Origin: JALYXI01 sp963795835
Lineage (GTDB): Bacteria; Acidobacteriota; Terriglobia; Bryobacterales; Bryobacteraceae
Length of the DNA stretch: 64,000 bases
Assembly: GCA_963795835.1 (NCBI GenBank)
Contig: CAWCJC010000007.1
Span: 248,001 to 312,000, forward strand
Reading direction: 5' to 3'
Shown here piece after piece: positions 10,402 through 21,033 of this stretch (position 1 is its first letter; each line of letters starts with the position of its first letter). Under the pieces are notes generated by a model that made no database searches, was not told the DNA's origin, and saw nothing but the letters and a program-made list of their open reading frames with translations. Both the position numbers and the translations under genes were made by a program.

Positions 10402-12414
10402 GTGCTCCTGAAGCGGATTTCCGGCGCTTTCCTGTTCACTGCTCTGCTTCTGGGAGCGGCGGCATTGCCGGAAGCTCCTCTCGGGACGTACAAGCCGGTA
10501 GAGCGAAAATTCTGGGCGTTCCAGCCCCGAATGAATATCGCACCACCTGTTCTGGCCGATGCAGCCGGGAAGCGCTGGCAGCGCACTCCGATTGATGCGT
10601 TCATCTTCGCAAATCTAAAGAAAAACGGGCTTTCGCCCGCGCCCCAGGCCGACCGCGTCACGCTCATCCGTCGTGCCACCTATGATCTTCACGGAGTACC
10701 GCCCACTCCGGAAGAAATCGATGCTTTCGTCGCCGATAAGAGCCCGAATGCCTGGGCGAAAGTGGTGGACCGTTTGTTGGCTTCGCCCCGCTATGGCGAG
10801 CAATGGGGCCGTCATTGGCTGGATGTAGTTCGTTTCGCAGAATCGGATGGCTATGAGTACGATACGCATCGCGCCGATGCCTATCGGTATCGCGATTATG
10901 TGGTCCGAAGCTTCAACACGGATAAGCCCTACGACGAATTCGTGAAGGAACAACTTGCGGGCGATGAGATGGAGCCTCAGACCGAAGAGCGCCTCATTGC
11001 GAGCGGTTTCAACCGCTTGGGTCCGCTGCGGAAGAATGTTGGCAATCAGAAGGTTGCCGGGTCGCGCAACGAAATACTGGTCGAAATGACCAATATTGTG
11101 GGTGCTGCTTACCTGGGTGTCACGGTCGGCTGCGCGCGCTGCCACGATCACAAGTTTGATCCCTTCCGGCAATCGGATTACTACCGCATGATGGGCTACT
11201 TTGCCCAAACGCAATCCCAGGATATTATCCAGGCCACCAAAGAAGAGCAGGAAGCCTGGAAGACAAAAGCCGCGCCAATTCAGAAACAGATCACGGATCT
11301 TCAGGCAAAGATGAAGGCCGCGCCGGAGAGCGAGAAGAACGGCCTCGCCATGCAACTGGACGACCTGGAAGACAAGCTCCCGGCGCCCCTGCCCTCTGTC
11401 TTCGCGGTGTCGGACGATGAGAAGAATCCGACGCCCATCGAGGTGCTGTTCCACGGCGATTATCTTCAACCGACCGCCAAAGTCGGCGCGCGGCCGCTCG
11501 GTATCCTGCTTCCCGAAGCCGCCCCTGAAAAGCCCGTCAATATCCAAAAGCCGCGGCTCGAACTGGCAAATTGGATCGCCGATGCCCAAAACCCGCTCAC
11601 CGCCCGCGTGATGGTGAACCGCGTATGGGGATATCACTTTGGACGCGGGCTGGTTTCGACGCCGAATGATTTCGGCCGTATGGGGGGCAGGCCCGCAAAC
11701 CCCGAATTGCTGGACTACCTGGCGAACCAGTACGTGGCGGGCGGCTGGAAGATGAAGCCATTGCATCGCATGATGATGCTTTCGAGCGCTTATCAACAGT
11801 CGAGCGAGTCTCCCCAGGAGGAGCTTGCGAAGGAAAAGGATTCCGAAAACGCGCTGCTCTGGAAGTTCTCGCGCCGGCGTCTCGAAGCCGAAGAAATTCG
11901 TGATTCCATGCTCGCCATCTCTGGCCGTCTGAACCCCGCGAGCGGGGGGCCCAGCGTGTTGGTGCCCATCGATCAGGATCTTGTGAAGATGCTGAAACGC
12001 CCACAATATTGGGTCACTACGAAAGAGAAGTCGCAGTATGACCGGCGCAGCTTGTACATGATGTACAAGCGCAACCTGCAGCTGCCCTTTATGGCAGTGT
12101 TCGACGCCCCCGATTCGCTGCTCTCCTGCCCCCGCCGTGAACAGGCCACGCACGCCCCCCAGGCTCTCGAGATGATGAACGGAGCCACTTCAAACCTGCT
12201 GGCTGAGCAGTTTGCGCAGCGTTTGAGGCAGGAAGTGAAGAGCGATCCCGCACGGATCGATCGGGCATTCCGTCTGGCGCTGGGCAGGCTTCCCACGCCT
12301 AAGGAAAAAGCTCTCGCCCTGCAGTTCGTTTCGCAAAATGCAAATGATCCCGTGGTGCTAAAAGAATTGGCGCTTGATGTTTTCAACCTGAACGCTTTCC
12401 TTTACGTGAACTGA
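10402..12414 (+). CDS. DUF1549 + DUF1553 secreted protein (first module)
   Basis: A 670-aa exported protein with an N-terminal signal segment (about 1-22), DUF1549 (about 55-260) and DUF1553 (about 385-650). Family landmarks are the CARCHDHKFDP motif (Cys244, Cys247, His248) and NRVWGYHFGRGLV. A coiled, Lys/Glu/Gln-rich linker sits between the domains. Unlike the second copy at 13847 it has no N-terminal cytochrome (PSCyt1) domain. These proteins are abundant in Planctomycetes and Acidobacteriota; their biochemical role is not established. The stop lies 1 base before the partner DUF1501 gene. Confidence 0.9.
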   Translation: MLLKRISGAFLFTALLLGAAALPEAPLGTYKPVERKFWAFQPRMNIAPPVLADAAGKRWQRTPIDAFIFANLKKNGLSPAPQADRVTLIRRATYDLHGVPPTPEEIDAFVADKSPNAWAKVVDRLLASPRYGEQWGRHWLDVVRFAESDGYEYDTHRADAYRYRDYVVRSFNTDKPYDEFVKEQLAGDEMEPQTEERLIASGFNRLGPLRKNVGNQKVAGSRNEILVEMTNIVGAAYLGVTVGCARCHDHKFDPFRQSDYYRMMGYFAQTQSQDIIQATKEEQEAWKTKAAPIQKQITDLQAKMKAAPESEKNGLAMQLDDLEDKLPAPLPSVFAVSDDEKNPTPIEVLFHGDYLQPTAKVGARPLGILLPEAAPEKPVNIQKPRLELANWIADAQNPLTARVMVNRVWGYHFGRGLVSTPNDFGRMGGRPANPELLDYLANQYVAGGWKMKPLHRMMMLSSAYQQSSESPQEELAKEKDSENALLWKFSRRRLEAEEIRDSMLAISGRLNPASGGPSVLVPIDQDLVKMLKRPQYWVTTKEKSQYDRRSLYMMYKRNLQLPFMAVFDAPDSLLSCPRREQATHAPQALEMMNGATSNLLAEQFAQRLRQEVKSDPARIDRAFRLALGRLPTPKEKALALQFVSQNANDPVVLKELALDVFNLNAFLYVN

Positions 12415-12415
12415 T

Positions 12416-13843
12416 ATGCCTGAGCACATTCGCTACGCCAAGAACCGCCGTGAATTCCTGACCGATTGTTTCTGTGGGGCGGGTTCTCTGGCGTTCGCCT
12501 CGATGTTGGCGCAGGACGTCGCTCGCGGTTCGGTACTGGTGAATCCTCTCGCTCCGAAACCGCCGCACGACCCGTCCCACGCTCCCGCGAAGTCGATGAT
12601 TTTCCTGTTCATGGCGGGCGGTCCCTCCCACCTGGAAACGTTCGATCCCAAGCCGCTCTTGAACACGCTCGATGGCCAGAAGCGTCCGGCCGAGTTTGGC
12701 GACATTCAGTATCAGAACGTAAATCAAAACTCGCGCATTCTGGGCACCAAGCGAACTTTCCAGAAGTACGGTAAGTCCGGCATCGAGGTTTCCGATCTAT
12801 TTCCGCATCAGTCCGAAGTGATCGATGATCTCTGCGTAGTGCGCTCCATGCATGGCGATATGGTGGTGCATTCCGCGGCGCAGTATCAAATGATGACCGG
12901 TCGCGTGATCCCCGGTTTCCCTGCCATGGGCAGCTGGGTGGTTTATGGGTTGGGTTCGGAATCGCAGTCGCTGCCCGCCTACGTTGTTATGCCGGATTCG
13001 CATGGCGCGCAGGAAGCCGGCGTCCCCATGTATACCAACGGCTTTCTGCCGAGCGTCTATCAGCCTACGATGTTTCGCCCCGGCAACAAGCCCGTGCTGA
13101 ACCTGGATCTGCCAAAAGGAGTGTCGCTCGACCAACGCAAGCAGACGCTCAAACTGCTTCACCAGTTGAACGAAACCAATCACGGCGAAGACCCGGAATT
13201 CGCCGCCCGAATGTCCGCCTACGATACCGCGTTCAAAATGCAGACCGAGGCGCCCGAAATCTTCGACCTGAGTAAAGAGCCAAAAGAGACCCTCGACCTC
13301 TACGGTATCGGCGACCCCAAGACTGACGACTATGGCCGTCGCTGCCTGCTGGCGCGCCGCATGGTGGAGAAGGGCGTTCGCTTCATCACCGTAGTGTCTG
13401 GTGGAGGCAACGCCGACACTGAATGGGACGCGCATAACGACATCGAAGACAACCACATGCGCATGGCGAGCTGGACCGATAAACCGGTCGCGGCGCTGAT
13501 CAAAGATCTAAAGCGGCGCGGGCTGCTCGATTCCACCATCGTACTGTGGGGAGGCGAGTTCGGAAGGTCGCCCGAATCGGAGCGCAGCAAGGGTCGCGAT
13601 CATCACAATACCGGCTTTTCCATGTGGCTTGCGGGCGGCGGTTTCAAGGGCGGCACAGTATACGGCGCCACCGACGCCATCGGGCTGAAAGCGGTCGAAA
13701 AGCCCGTCCACTTCCGGGACCTGCACACCACGATACTGCATCAGCTTGGCCTCAATCAGGATGCTCTCAGCTATATGCACTTGGGCCGCAAAGAACGTCT
13801 CACGGAAGTGCGCGGCGAGATTGTCAAAGACATCATAGTGTAA
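12416..13843 (+). CDS. DUF1501 family protein, Tat-type leader (first module)
   Basis: A 475-aa protein of the alkaline-phosphatase-like DUF1501 family. The N-terminus (NRREFLTDCFCGAGSLAFAS) resembles a twin-arginine leader. Family landmarks are FLFMAGGPSHLETFDPKP, GRRCLLARRMVEKGVRF and a metal-site-like GGEFGRSPE...GRDHH stretch. It follows the DUF1549/DUF1553 gene by one base and precedes the next by three, the usual strict pairing of these two families. It is probably exported folded and acts with its DUF1549 partner; the reaction is unknown. Confidence 0.92.
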   Translation: MPEHIRYAKNRREFLTDCFCGAGSLAFASMLAQDVARGSVLVNPLAPKPPHDPSHAPAKSMIFLFMAGGPSHLETFDPKPLLNTLDGQKRPAEFGDIQYQNVNQNSRILGTKRTFQKYGKSGIEVSDLFPHQSEVIDDLCVVRSMHGDMVVHSAAQYQMMTGRVIPGFPAMGSWVVYGLGSESQSLPAYVVMPDSHGAQEAGVPMYTNGFLPSVYQPTMFRPGNKPVLNLDLPKGVSLDQRKQTLKLLHQLNETNHGEDPEFAARMSAYDTAFKMQTEAPEIFDLSKEPKETLDLYGIGDPKTDDYGRRCLLARRMVEKGVRFITVVSGGGNADTEWDAHNDIEDNHMRMASWTDKPVAALIKDLKRRGLLDSTIVLWGGEFGRSPESERSKGRDHHNTGFSMWLAGGGFKGGTVYGATDAIGLKAVEKPVHFRDLHTTILHQLGLNQDALSYMHLGRKERLTEVRGEIVKDIIV

Positions 13844-13846
13844 GCC

Positions 13847-16207
13847 GTGCGCTGCCTTCTTCTCCTTCTCGCGGTTCCGCTGTACGCGGTCGACTTCGCC
13901 AAAGAGGTACAGCCCATACTCGCCCAGCGATGCATTTCCTGCCACGGCGAGCGGCTGCATATGGCCAATCTGCGGCTCGATTCCCGAAGTGCCGCCGAGC
14001 ATGTCTTAACCAACGGACTCCTGCTCCGCAAAGTTTCGGGGCAGGAAAAGACGGTGATGCCGCCGGTCGGCGCCCCTCTAACTACCGAACAAATCGCGAC
14101 CCTGAAAGCATGGATCGATGCGGGCGCCGTCTGGCCCGCGAGCGCCACGTTTACAAAGCATTGGGCATGGGAGCCGATCGGCCGTCCCGCTGTTCCCGTC
14201 AATGCCGGCCGAACGCAAATCGATCGCTTCATCCTCGCTCGTTTAGAGCGGGAGCACATCGCTCCCTCCCCTGAAGCCAACCCGCGCACCCTTTTGCGGC
14301 GTGTTTCGCTCGATTTGACGGGTCTGCCCCCCACGCCCGACGAGATGTCGGCATTCCTTGCGGATAAATCGCCCGGTGCCTACGCCAAGGCTGTCGACCG
14401 CTTGCTGGCGTCGCCGCACTTCGGAGAAAAGTGGGCCCGCTACTGGCTCGACCTCGCCCACTATGCCGATAGCGACGGTTATGAGAAGGATCTTGTCCGC
14501 CCCATGGCCTGGCGCTATCGCCAGTGGGTCATCGAAGCGCTCAATCGCGATCTTCCCTATGACCAGTTCACGATTCAACAGCTGGCGGGTGATGAACTGC
14601 CGAACGCAACCGTCGATACGCGCGTGGCCACCGGCTTTCTCCGCAACACGCTCACCAATCGCGAAGCCGGTGTGGACAGAGGCGAAGCCCGCTTCGAACA
14701 ACTGATCGATCGTACCGGCACGGTCGGCACGGCGTTCCTTGGCCTGACAGTTCGTTGCGCGCAGTGCCACGATCATAAGTACGACCCCATCTCGCACCGC
14801 GACTTCTACCAGATCTTCAGCTTTTTCAACGCCGCCGAAGAGAATGAGATTCTGGCGCCCATGCCGGGTGAGAACGATCCGTATCAATCCGCTTTGCCCG
14901 CCTATCGGGAACAAAGAGATGCGATTCTGGCGAAGCACAACATCACCGCCCTGCAAGAGACCTGGGAGACCGAGATCCGCGCCGCCATGGCAGACCCCGG
15001 GAAGCGCACCGATTGGGACTTCAACGTCACCGAATACCGCGCGGGCTTCGATCGTGCGAACAAGATCATCGCGCTCGCGCCCCAGGCACGTAGCCCGCGC
15101 GACCAGTACCGCCTGACAAAGTTTTTCGTCAGCCACATTGGTCCGGTCTTCTCGAAGGATAAGGATCTCTCGGCCAGTCTCAAAGATGCGCGCACGGAAC
15201 TGGAAAAGCTCGACGCCACCCTGCCGTTTATCTCCGAAGCGCCCGTGATGGAAGACGATCCCTCCGCGCCCGCTGCTTTCATCCATTCGCGCGGTGACTA
15301 TAAGGGCACCGGCCCGCAAGTGGACCCAAACTCTCCGCATTTCTTGCCGCCCATGAAGGCGCAAGGCACGCCGAACCGCCTTGCGTTGGCTCAGTGGATC
15401 GTCTCACCCGAGAACCCGTTAACAGCGCGCGTAGCCGTCAATCGATACTGGCAGGAACTCTTTGGCCGCGGTCTCGTTTCTACGTCCGAAGATTTCGGTA
15501 CGCAAGGCGACAGACCCTCGCACCCGGAGTTGCTCGACTGGTTGGCAATGGAATTTCAGGCCCGGCATTGGAGCCAGAAACAGATGATCCGCCTGATCGT
15601 TCTCTCGGACACATACCGGCAGGCATCGCTCCAGCGCGAAGATCTCAAGCAGCGCGATCCGGCCAACATTTTGCTCGCGCGCCAATCGCGCCTTCGTCTC
15701 TCGGCCGAATCGATCCGGGACGAAGCTCTTGCGGTCAGCGGCCTTTTGAATCCTGAAATCGGCGGAAAAAGCGTTCGTCCTCCTCAGCCCGCCGGTGTGG
15801 CCGAGCTTGGTTATGCGAACAGCGTGAAGTGGAAAGAATCCACCGGCAAAGATCGGTATCGAAGAGGCCTTTATATCCACTATCAACGGACCACGCCCTA
15901 TCCCTTCCTGGTCAATTTCGACGAGCCGGATTCCAACCTGTCCTGCACGCGGCGAACCTCGTCGAACACGCCCCTGCAAGCGCTCAATTTGATGAACGAC
16001 CCCGTTTTTTATGAGGCCGCTCAGTCGTTGGCGAAACGCGTCGAAGGCAATCTCGACAGGGCTTTCGGTTTGGTCCTCAGCCGGCCGCCCACCGAGCCGG
16101 AACGCGCTCGTCTGACGCAGTATTCCCAATCGCAACCGCCCGGCGCCGCATGGCTCAATATCAGCCGCGCGCTGCTCAACCTCGATGAATTCATCACCCG
16201 AGAGTAA
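13847..16207 (+). CDS. PSCyt1 + DUF1549 + DUF1553 secreted c-type cytochrome-like protein (second module)
   Basis: A 786-aa exported protein beginning GTG with a short signal peptide (about 1-14). The N-terminal cytochrome domain carries a heme c motif CISCH (Cys29, Cys32, His33), with MPP as a likely axial-methionine segment. DUF1549 follows with CAQCHDHKYDP (Cys304, Cys307, His308), then DUF1553 with NRYWQELFGRGLV. Compared with the gene at 10402 it has the extra cytochrome domain. Spacing is 3 bases on each side, so it sits inside the same transcript. A redox role is inferred from the heme motif only. Confidence 0.92.
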   Translation: MRCLLLLLAVPLYAVDFAKEVQPILAQRCISCHGERLHMANLRLDSRSAAEHVLTNGLLLRKVSGQEKTVMPPVGAPLTTEQIATLKAWIDAGAVWPASATFTKHWAWEPIGRPAVPVNAGRTQIDRFILARLEREHIAPSPEANPRTLLRRVSLDLTGLPPTPDEMSAFLADKSPGAYAKAVDRLLASPHFGEKWARYWLDLAHYADSDGYEKDLVRPMAWRYRQWVIEALNRDLPYDQFTIQQLAGDELPNATVDTRVATGFLRNTLTNREAGVDRGEARFEQLIDRTGTVGTAFLGLTVRCAQCHDHKYDPISHRDFYQIFSFFNAAEENEILAPMPGENDPYQSALPAYREQRDAILAKHNITALQETWETEIRAAMADPGKRTDWDFNVTEYRAGFDRANKIIALAPQARSPRDQYRLTKFFVSHIGPVFSKDKDLSASLKDARTELEKLDATLPFISEAPVMEDDPSAPAAFIHSRGDYKGTGPQVDPNSPHFLPPMKAQGTPNRLALAQWIVSPENPLTARVAVNRYWQELFGRGLVSTSEDFGTQGDRPSHPELLDWLAMEFQARHWSQKQMIRLIVLSDTYRQASLQREDLKQRDPANILLARQSRLRLSAESIRDEALAVSGLLNPEIGGKSVRPPQPAGVAELGYANSVKWKESTGKDRYRRGLYIHYQRTTPYPFLVNFDEPDSNLSCTRRTSSNTPLQALNLMNDPVFYEAAQSLAKRVEGNLDRAFGLVLSRPPTEPERARLTQYSQSQPPGAAWLNISRALLNLDEFITRE

Positions 16208-16210
16208 GCC

Positions 16211-17639
16211 ATGACACCATCCCAATTTCAGCAAATTCAGTCCAGACGCCGCTTTTTTCGCGAATGCGCGGGCGGGCTTGGCACTGCGGCGCTTGCGAAC
16301 ATGATGGCTCGGGATGGCTACGCCGCCGCGCCAAATCCGCTTGCCCCCAAGCTTCCGCCCCTTCCGGCGAAAGCCAAAGAACGTGATCTTCCTCTTTATG
16401 GAGGGCGGCCCGAGCCAACTCGATCTCTTCGATCCCAAGCCGGAACTCGAAAAGTGGGACGGCAAATCGCTCCCTGAGTCGATCACAAAAGATCTCAAAC
16501 TGGCGTTCATCAAACCAACGGCCTCCGTTCTGGCAAGCCGCGCCAAGTTCCGTCCTCGGGGCCAATCCGGCATGGAGATCTCCGACTTCCTCCCGCATAC
16601 CGCCGGTTGCGCGGATGACCTCTGCCTGATCCGCTCCATGCACACAGACGCGTTTAATCACCATCCCGGCCAACTGCTGCTCTTCAGCGGCACCACGCAG
16701 GTCGGCAGGCCCACGCTGGGCTCCTGGGTGGTTTACGGGCTCGGCACGGAGTCGCAAAACCTGCCGGGGTTCGTGGTGCTGAGTTCGGGGGTCGGCACCA
16801 GCGGCGGCGCTTCGAACTTCTCGTCCGGCTTCCTGCCGTCAACTTATGCCGGCACGCAATTCCGCAACTCGGGTGACCCAATTCTTTACCTTTCGAATCC
16901 CAAAGGTGTCACGCGCGAAGAGCAGCGCGCCAACCTGGATTTGATCAGCGACCTGAACACACAGCATCTGGCGGCTACAGGCGATCAGGAAATCGCTTCA
17001 CGCATTGCGTCCTATGAACTGGCGTTTCGGATGCAGAGCGCTGGGCCCGAACTGCTCGATTTCTCTAAAGAATCTCCGGCCACGCTCGAGATGTACGGCG
17101 TCAACCAGGACACCACAAAGTCGTTCGGAACCAACTGCTTGCTCGCGCGCCGCATGGTGGAGCGTGGCGTTCGCTTCGTGATGCTGATGCACGCAAGCTG
17201 GGACAACCATACGAATCTCGCCACCAGCCTGAAGAAGAACTGCATGGCCACGGACCAGGGTACGGCCGCGCTGTTGAAAGACCTGAAGCAACGCGGGCTG
17301 CTCGATTCGACGCTGGTCGTTTGGGGCGGAGAGTTCGGCCGCACGCCGATGTCGGAAATCCGTAAGCCCGAAGAAGCCGATAACGCCGGGCGAGATCATC
17401 ACCCGGTGGCTTACAGCATGTGGATGGCGGGCGGAGGCATCAAAGGCGGCCAGGTAGTCGGCAAAACCGACGACCTCTGCTTCAACATTCTGGAAGACAA
17501 GATCCACGTGCACGACATGCAGGCCACCATCCTCAACCAGCTCGGTTTTGACCATACGCGCCTGACGTACCGTTATATGGGCCGCGATTTCCGCCTCACC
17601 GACGTGGAAGGCAAGGTCGTTCAGAAGCTTCTGGTTTGA
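16211..17639 (+). CDS. DUF1501 family protein (second module, frameshifted)
   Basis: 475 aa after frame repair, the same length as the first-module DUF1501 protein. The leader and first 55 residues (SRRRFFRECAGGLGTAALAN) are in one frame. An extra A in the AAA at 16376-16378 moves the frame, so PAKAK continues as NVIFLFMEGGPSQLDLFDP. Landmarks LLARRMVERGVRF, GGEFGRTPM and GRDHHPVAYSMW follow. It overlaps the downstream membrane-protein gene by 4 bases. Role as for the family; the paired order DUF1549-DUF1501 is repeated exactly. Confidence 0.9.
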
Positions 17640-19409
17640 TGAAGTTTTTGAAACGCGCCGCGCCGGTCCTCATCGTGGCCGGATGGTTCCTGTATCTGAT
17701 TCGCAGGGCCTTCAAAGAAGAGTTCAATGTAGATGACATCACGAATCTTTGTGTCGCTTGGCTGCATGGCTATACCAGCCTGATCAAAGGCTCGGTCCTG
17801 TTCTGGACCGGTGCGATTCGTCCCTTGGGTGGTCTCTTCTACGTGCTCGTGTACCAGTTCGCGGGCTTCTATAACGTCCCGTTCCGGTACGCTGCCATCT
17901 CGCTGCTGGTGCTGAATCTGGCTCTGCTGTACCTGGTGTTCCGCAAACTCTCGCCCGAGCTTGCATTTGCTGTCTTGGCGCTGGTTCTGGTCTGCTACAA
18001 CGGCGACATGTCGGACATGTACATGAGCACCGGTACCGTTTACGATACGCTCGCGCTCACGTTCACGCTGCTGGCTCTGTTGTGCGTCACGCGCGAGCGT
18101 CCGCGATGGATCCTGGCCACGGTTTGCGCCATCGCGGCGGTGGATGCGAAGGAGATGGGCGTTTCCGTGCCCGCCATCCTGCTCGCCTACGAACTTCTGC
18201 TTCGCCCGAAGCCGCGTTGGGCCGCTGTGATCTCCACCGGAGTGGTCAGCGCCGTCTTTCTCCTCAGCAGACTAGCCGTGCACAACTCGCTGAGCGACAT
18301 GCCCGCTTACCAGCTCACCATCACTTGGGCGCGTTATCTGGAGACGACGCGCATTTACTTCAACGACGTGATCTTTCACGGCAAGCTGAACGGCCTGGCT
18401 TGCGTCGCGATTCTACTCGCTGCGCTCGCGATTGCGATTGTGCTTCGGAACCGCCTCATGATTTTCGGATGGCTGTGCTACATTCTGGCTCTCGCGCCGA
18501 TGTCCTTCGCGACGCCGCGGTCCGGGTACGCGATCTATGTCCCGTTCACAGGCGTTGCTATCTATCTGGCGGCGCTTGTGTCCTATCTTGCGAATCGCTC
18601 GCCCAAACCGCTCCGTGTCGCCCTCCCGGTGGTTGCGATTTTGCTGGCCGGATATAACGAATTCAAGCAGGCCCGCAATCTCGAAAAGTACGACCTGGGC
18701 CATCCCGGAGGGCAAACTACCGTGAAAGCTGTCGCCGACGGCATCGGCGCGCTGGCTCCCACGATGCCCAAGGGAGCTCACCTGCTGCTCATCAACAACC
18801 CGTTTGAAGACGATGCCGAACTGCCGCACTCGACACTGCGACTCCGGTATCGCGATCCGAATCTGAGTACCACTCGACTCAAGTGGACCCGCGGACCCAC
18901 GGAGATCCCGTACCCGACCGAAGAGTTCGACCATGTCTTTCTCTTCACGGGCGAGAACGTTTGGGAACTGCCCAAACACCTTGGCGAGGCGAACGCCGCC
19001 GTGGGGCCGCGAAGCTTTGTGGCGATGAACATGAAGTCGGCAGACCTCAGCATCGTGAAGGATATTGGCGCGGCCGGGGATCCTCAGCGGTGGGCGAATC
19101 AGGACCCGGAACTAGTTCTGCGCGTGCCCAAGCTGCCCGCGCATTTCGAGATGAGCTATACCGTCCCTGAAGAAATTCTGGCCCAGACCGGGACGTATTG
19201 ATTTCGATTCTTGGGTTGCGGGGAAGCCTGGGCCTGCCACCCATATCCCTAAAGCAGGGGACTATTTGTTTTCGGCCCCGCTACCTTCGAATGTAAAAGC
19301 GGGCGACTTAGTCGCCGTGCGCTTTCACGTTCATAAGTGTTATATCGCCAAGGGCGATGGCGCGCATCTGTCGTTTCTGATTACGACCGCTGGCTTTGTA
19401 CCGGACTAG
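17636..19409 (+). CDS. Multi-spanning membrane protein, GT-C-like (frameshifted near its C-terminus)
   Basis: A polytopic inner-membrane protein with about 9-11 hydrophobic spans in the first 340 residues and a soluble C-terminal region. An early acidic pair (FNVDDITN) after the first span resembles the loop of GT-C glycosyltransferases, but no family is certain. A stop at 19199 seems to end it. However, an extra G in the GGG at 19190-19192 moves the frame, and the next frame stays open with protein-like sequence (TGRIDFDSWVAGKPG ... LVAVRFHVHKCYIAKGDG ... ITTAGFVPD) to the TAG at 19407. Restored length is 590 aa. It overlaps the preceding DUF1501 stop and meets the NYN gene tail to tail. Confidence 0.75.
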
Positions 19410-21030
19410 GCCGGATCTGGCGTAGGCTCAGGCTCGGCTGCTGCCTTGGGGGCACGCTTGGTCGCGGCGCGCTTAGTTGGCATCTTGCGAGCGGCTTTCT
19501 TTGGCGGTTCCGGCGCAGCTTCCACTGACTCCGGCTGCGGCTCGGGTTCCGGCTCCGGTTGTAGATCCATGGGCACCGGTTGGGGCGGATCGGCTTCGTT
19601 GCCAATGTCCAGATCTTCGAGATCTAGCTCTTCCTCTGCGTCGGGTGCGGCCATGGCATTCGCTAAGCTGGGCGCTCGAGCGACGGTTTTGCGAGGTGCG
19701 CGCTTAACGCGGGGTTCGCGGGCGGTCGGCTGTCCACGGACCACAGGCTGCATTTCTTCCTCGGGCTCGATCTCGCGGGCAGGAGGTGCCTCGGGCAGCG
19801 CGGGCGGATGAAACTCGGTGCCGAGTGTGACTTGCAGACCCTTTTCGTCGGGCTGGATTTTGACCACACCCTTGTCCTGAGCAAAATTCAGCATTTCGCT
19901 GAATTCCTGAAAGCCGAAAGTCTTCCAATCGAAATCGGGCTGGTCTTCCTTAAACCAATTTTGAAGGTCTTCGGCAAGCGCGCCCTCTTCCATCTCGAAG
20001 CGATGGTTTTCGAGCACATCGCGAAGTACCGGCAAGGCGTTTTCGGGTTTGACCGTTTTCTCTGAGCCGCCGGCTTTGCGCGAGATCATGTAGCGGCCTT
20101 CGCCGCCGGTGACCGCGACGTAATCGGCGCGCTTTAGCTTGTCGACAAAGTCGGTGAACGATCCGGCTCCGTAGGCTTTCTCGCTGAAGCTGGAATCGAG
20201 CTGCAACATGGTGGATTTCAGCAGACCCAATTGCGGACGGACTTCGCGGCGTTCCAGCACCTGCAACGCCCTGTCCACCAGCGGCATGGCTTGGCCGAGA
20301 TCGAGAGCCGGGGGGCGTCCCCTGCCCTGCTGTCCACCGCCCCACCACCTCCCTGGCGCTGTTCCTGGCGTTCTTTGTAGCTGCCGTGCTTCTTTTCGTA
20401 AAAGTCCCGGCGGCCGTGTTTTTCAAAAGGAGGCCGGTCGGACTTCTGGGCAGGCGCGCCTCCCTCGGAGGGTTGGGATCCAGCAACGGCGAGCGACTCG
20501 CCGGGCATGACCACCGTTTGGAACAACTGCTGCTGGCGATCGTTCCGTTCCTGGCGCGGGGATTCGTCCATTAGCGATTCGTAGCTGACGAATTCGTGGC
20601 AATTCTTCTGGAGGATGGTGCTGGTGAAGGCACGGCCGCCGACCACGAACACGGTCTTGTCGTACTGCTTCAGTTTGTTCACGAGCGCAATAAAATCGCT
20701 GTCGCCACTCACGATGGCGAACGCGTTGATGTGATCGTGAGTAAACGCCATTTCCAGCGCATCGAGCGCCAGATTGATATCGGCACCGTTTTTATCACCA
20801 CGGGGCGAAGGGTCGCGCTGGACCATTTGAACTGCGTGTTCGCTGAGGGCGCGGGTGTGAGTGTCCTGCCTGCCCCAGTTTGCGTAGGCGATCTTAGTAA
20901 CAATTTCGCCCCGCTCTTTCAGTGCTTCAAGGACTGCCGCAACATCAAAGTCACGCTGCAGCGTCGACTTGACGCCAATTTCAATATTGTCGAAATCGAT
21001 AAAAACCGCGATTTTCAACTGCTTTTCCAT
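19406..21030 (-). CDS. NYN-domain (LabA-like) protein with two LOTUS/OST-HTH domains (frameshifted)
   Basis: About 541 aa after repair. The N-terminal NYN domain (PIN-like RNase fold) has its acidic residues in FIDFDNIEIG (Asp12, Asp14), GADINLALDAL and VSGDSDFIALV. A Gly/Gln/Arg-rich linker follows, then a LOTUS/OST-HTH domain (MPLVDRALQVLERREVRPQ ... ISRKAG) and a second LOTUS-like domain (ALPVLRDVLENHRFEMEEG), ending in a Pro/Glu/Lys/Ala-rich tail with a PEPEPEPQPE run. The break near 20340-20343 is best explained by one missing base in a CCCC run: QGGGG then continues as GGQQGRGRPPALDLGQ. Likely an RNA-binding nuclease; targets unknown. It follows the B12-binding gene by 3 bases. Confidence 0.85.
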
Positions 21031-21033
21031 TCG

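Noticed and set aside
10615..12153. Long minus-strand open frame (512 codons) opposite the first DUF1549/DUF1553 gene
   Set aside because: Mirror of a GC-rich coding frame; no RBS or recognisable domain, while the plus strand has a clear family match.
19302..19316. Hairpin GGCGAC-TTA-GTCGCC followed by TTTT on the minus strand, as a terminator for the NYN gene
   Set aside because: It lies inside the restored C-terminal coding part of the converging membrane-protein gene, and the stem is only 6 bp.
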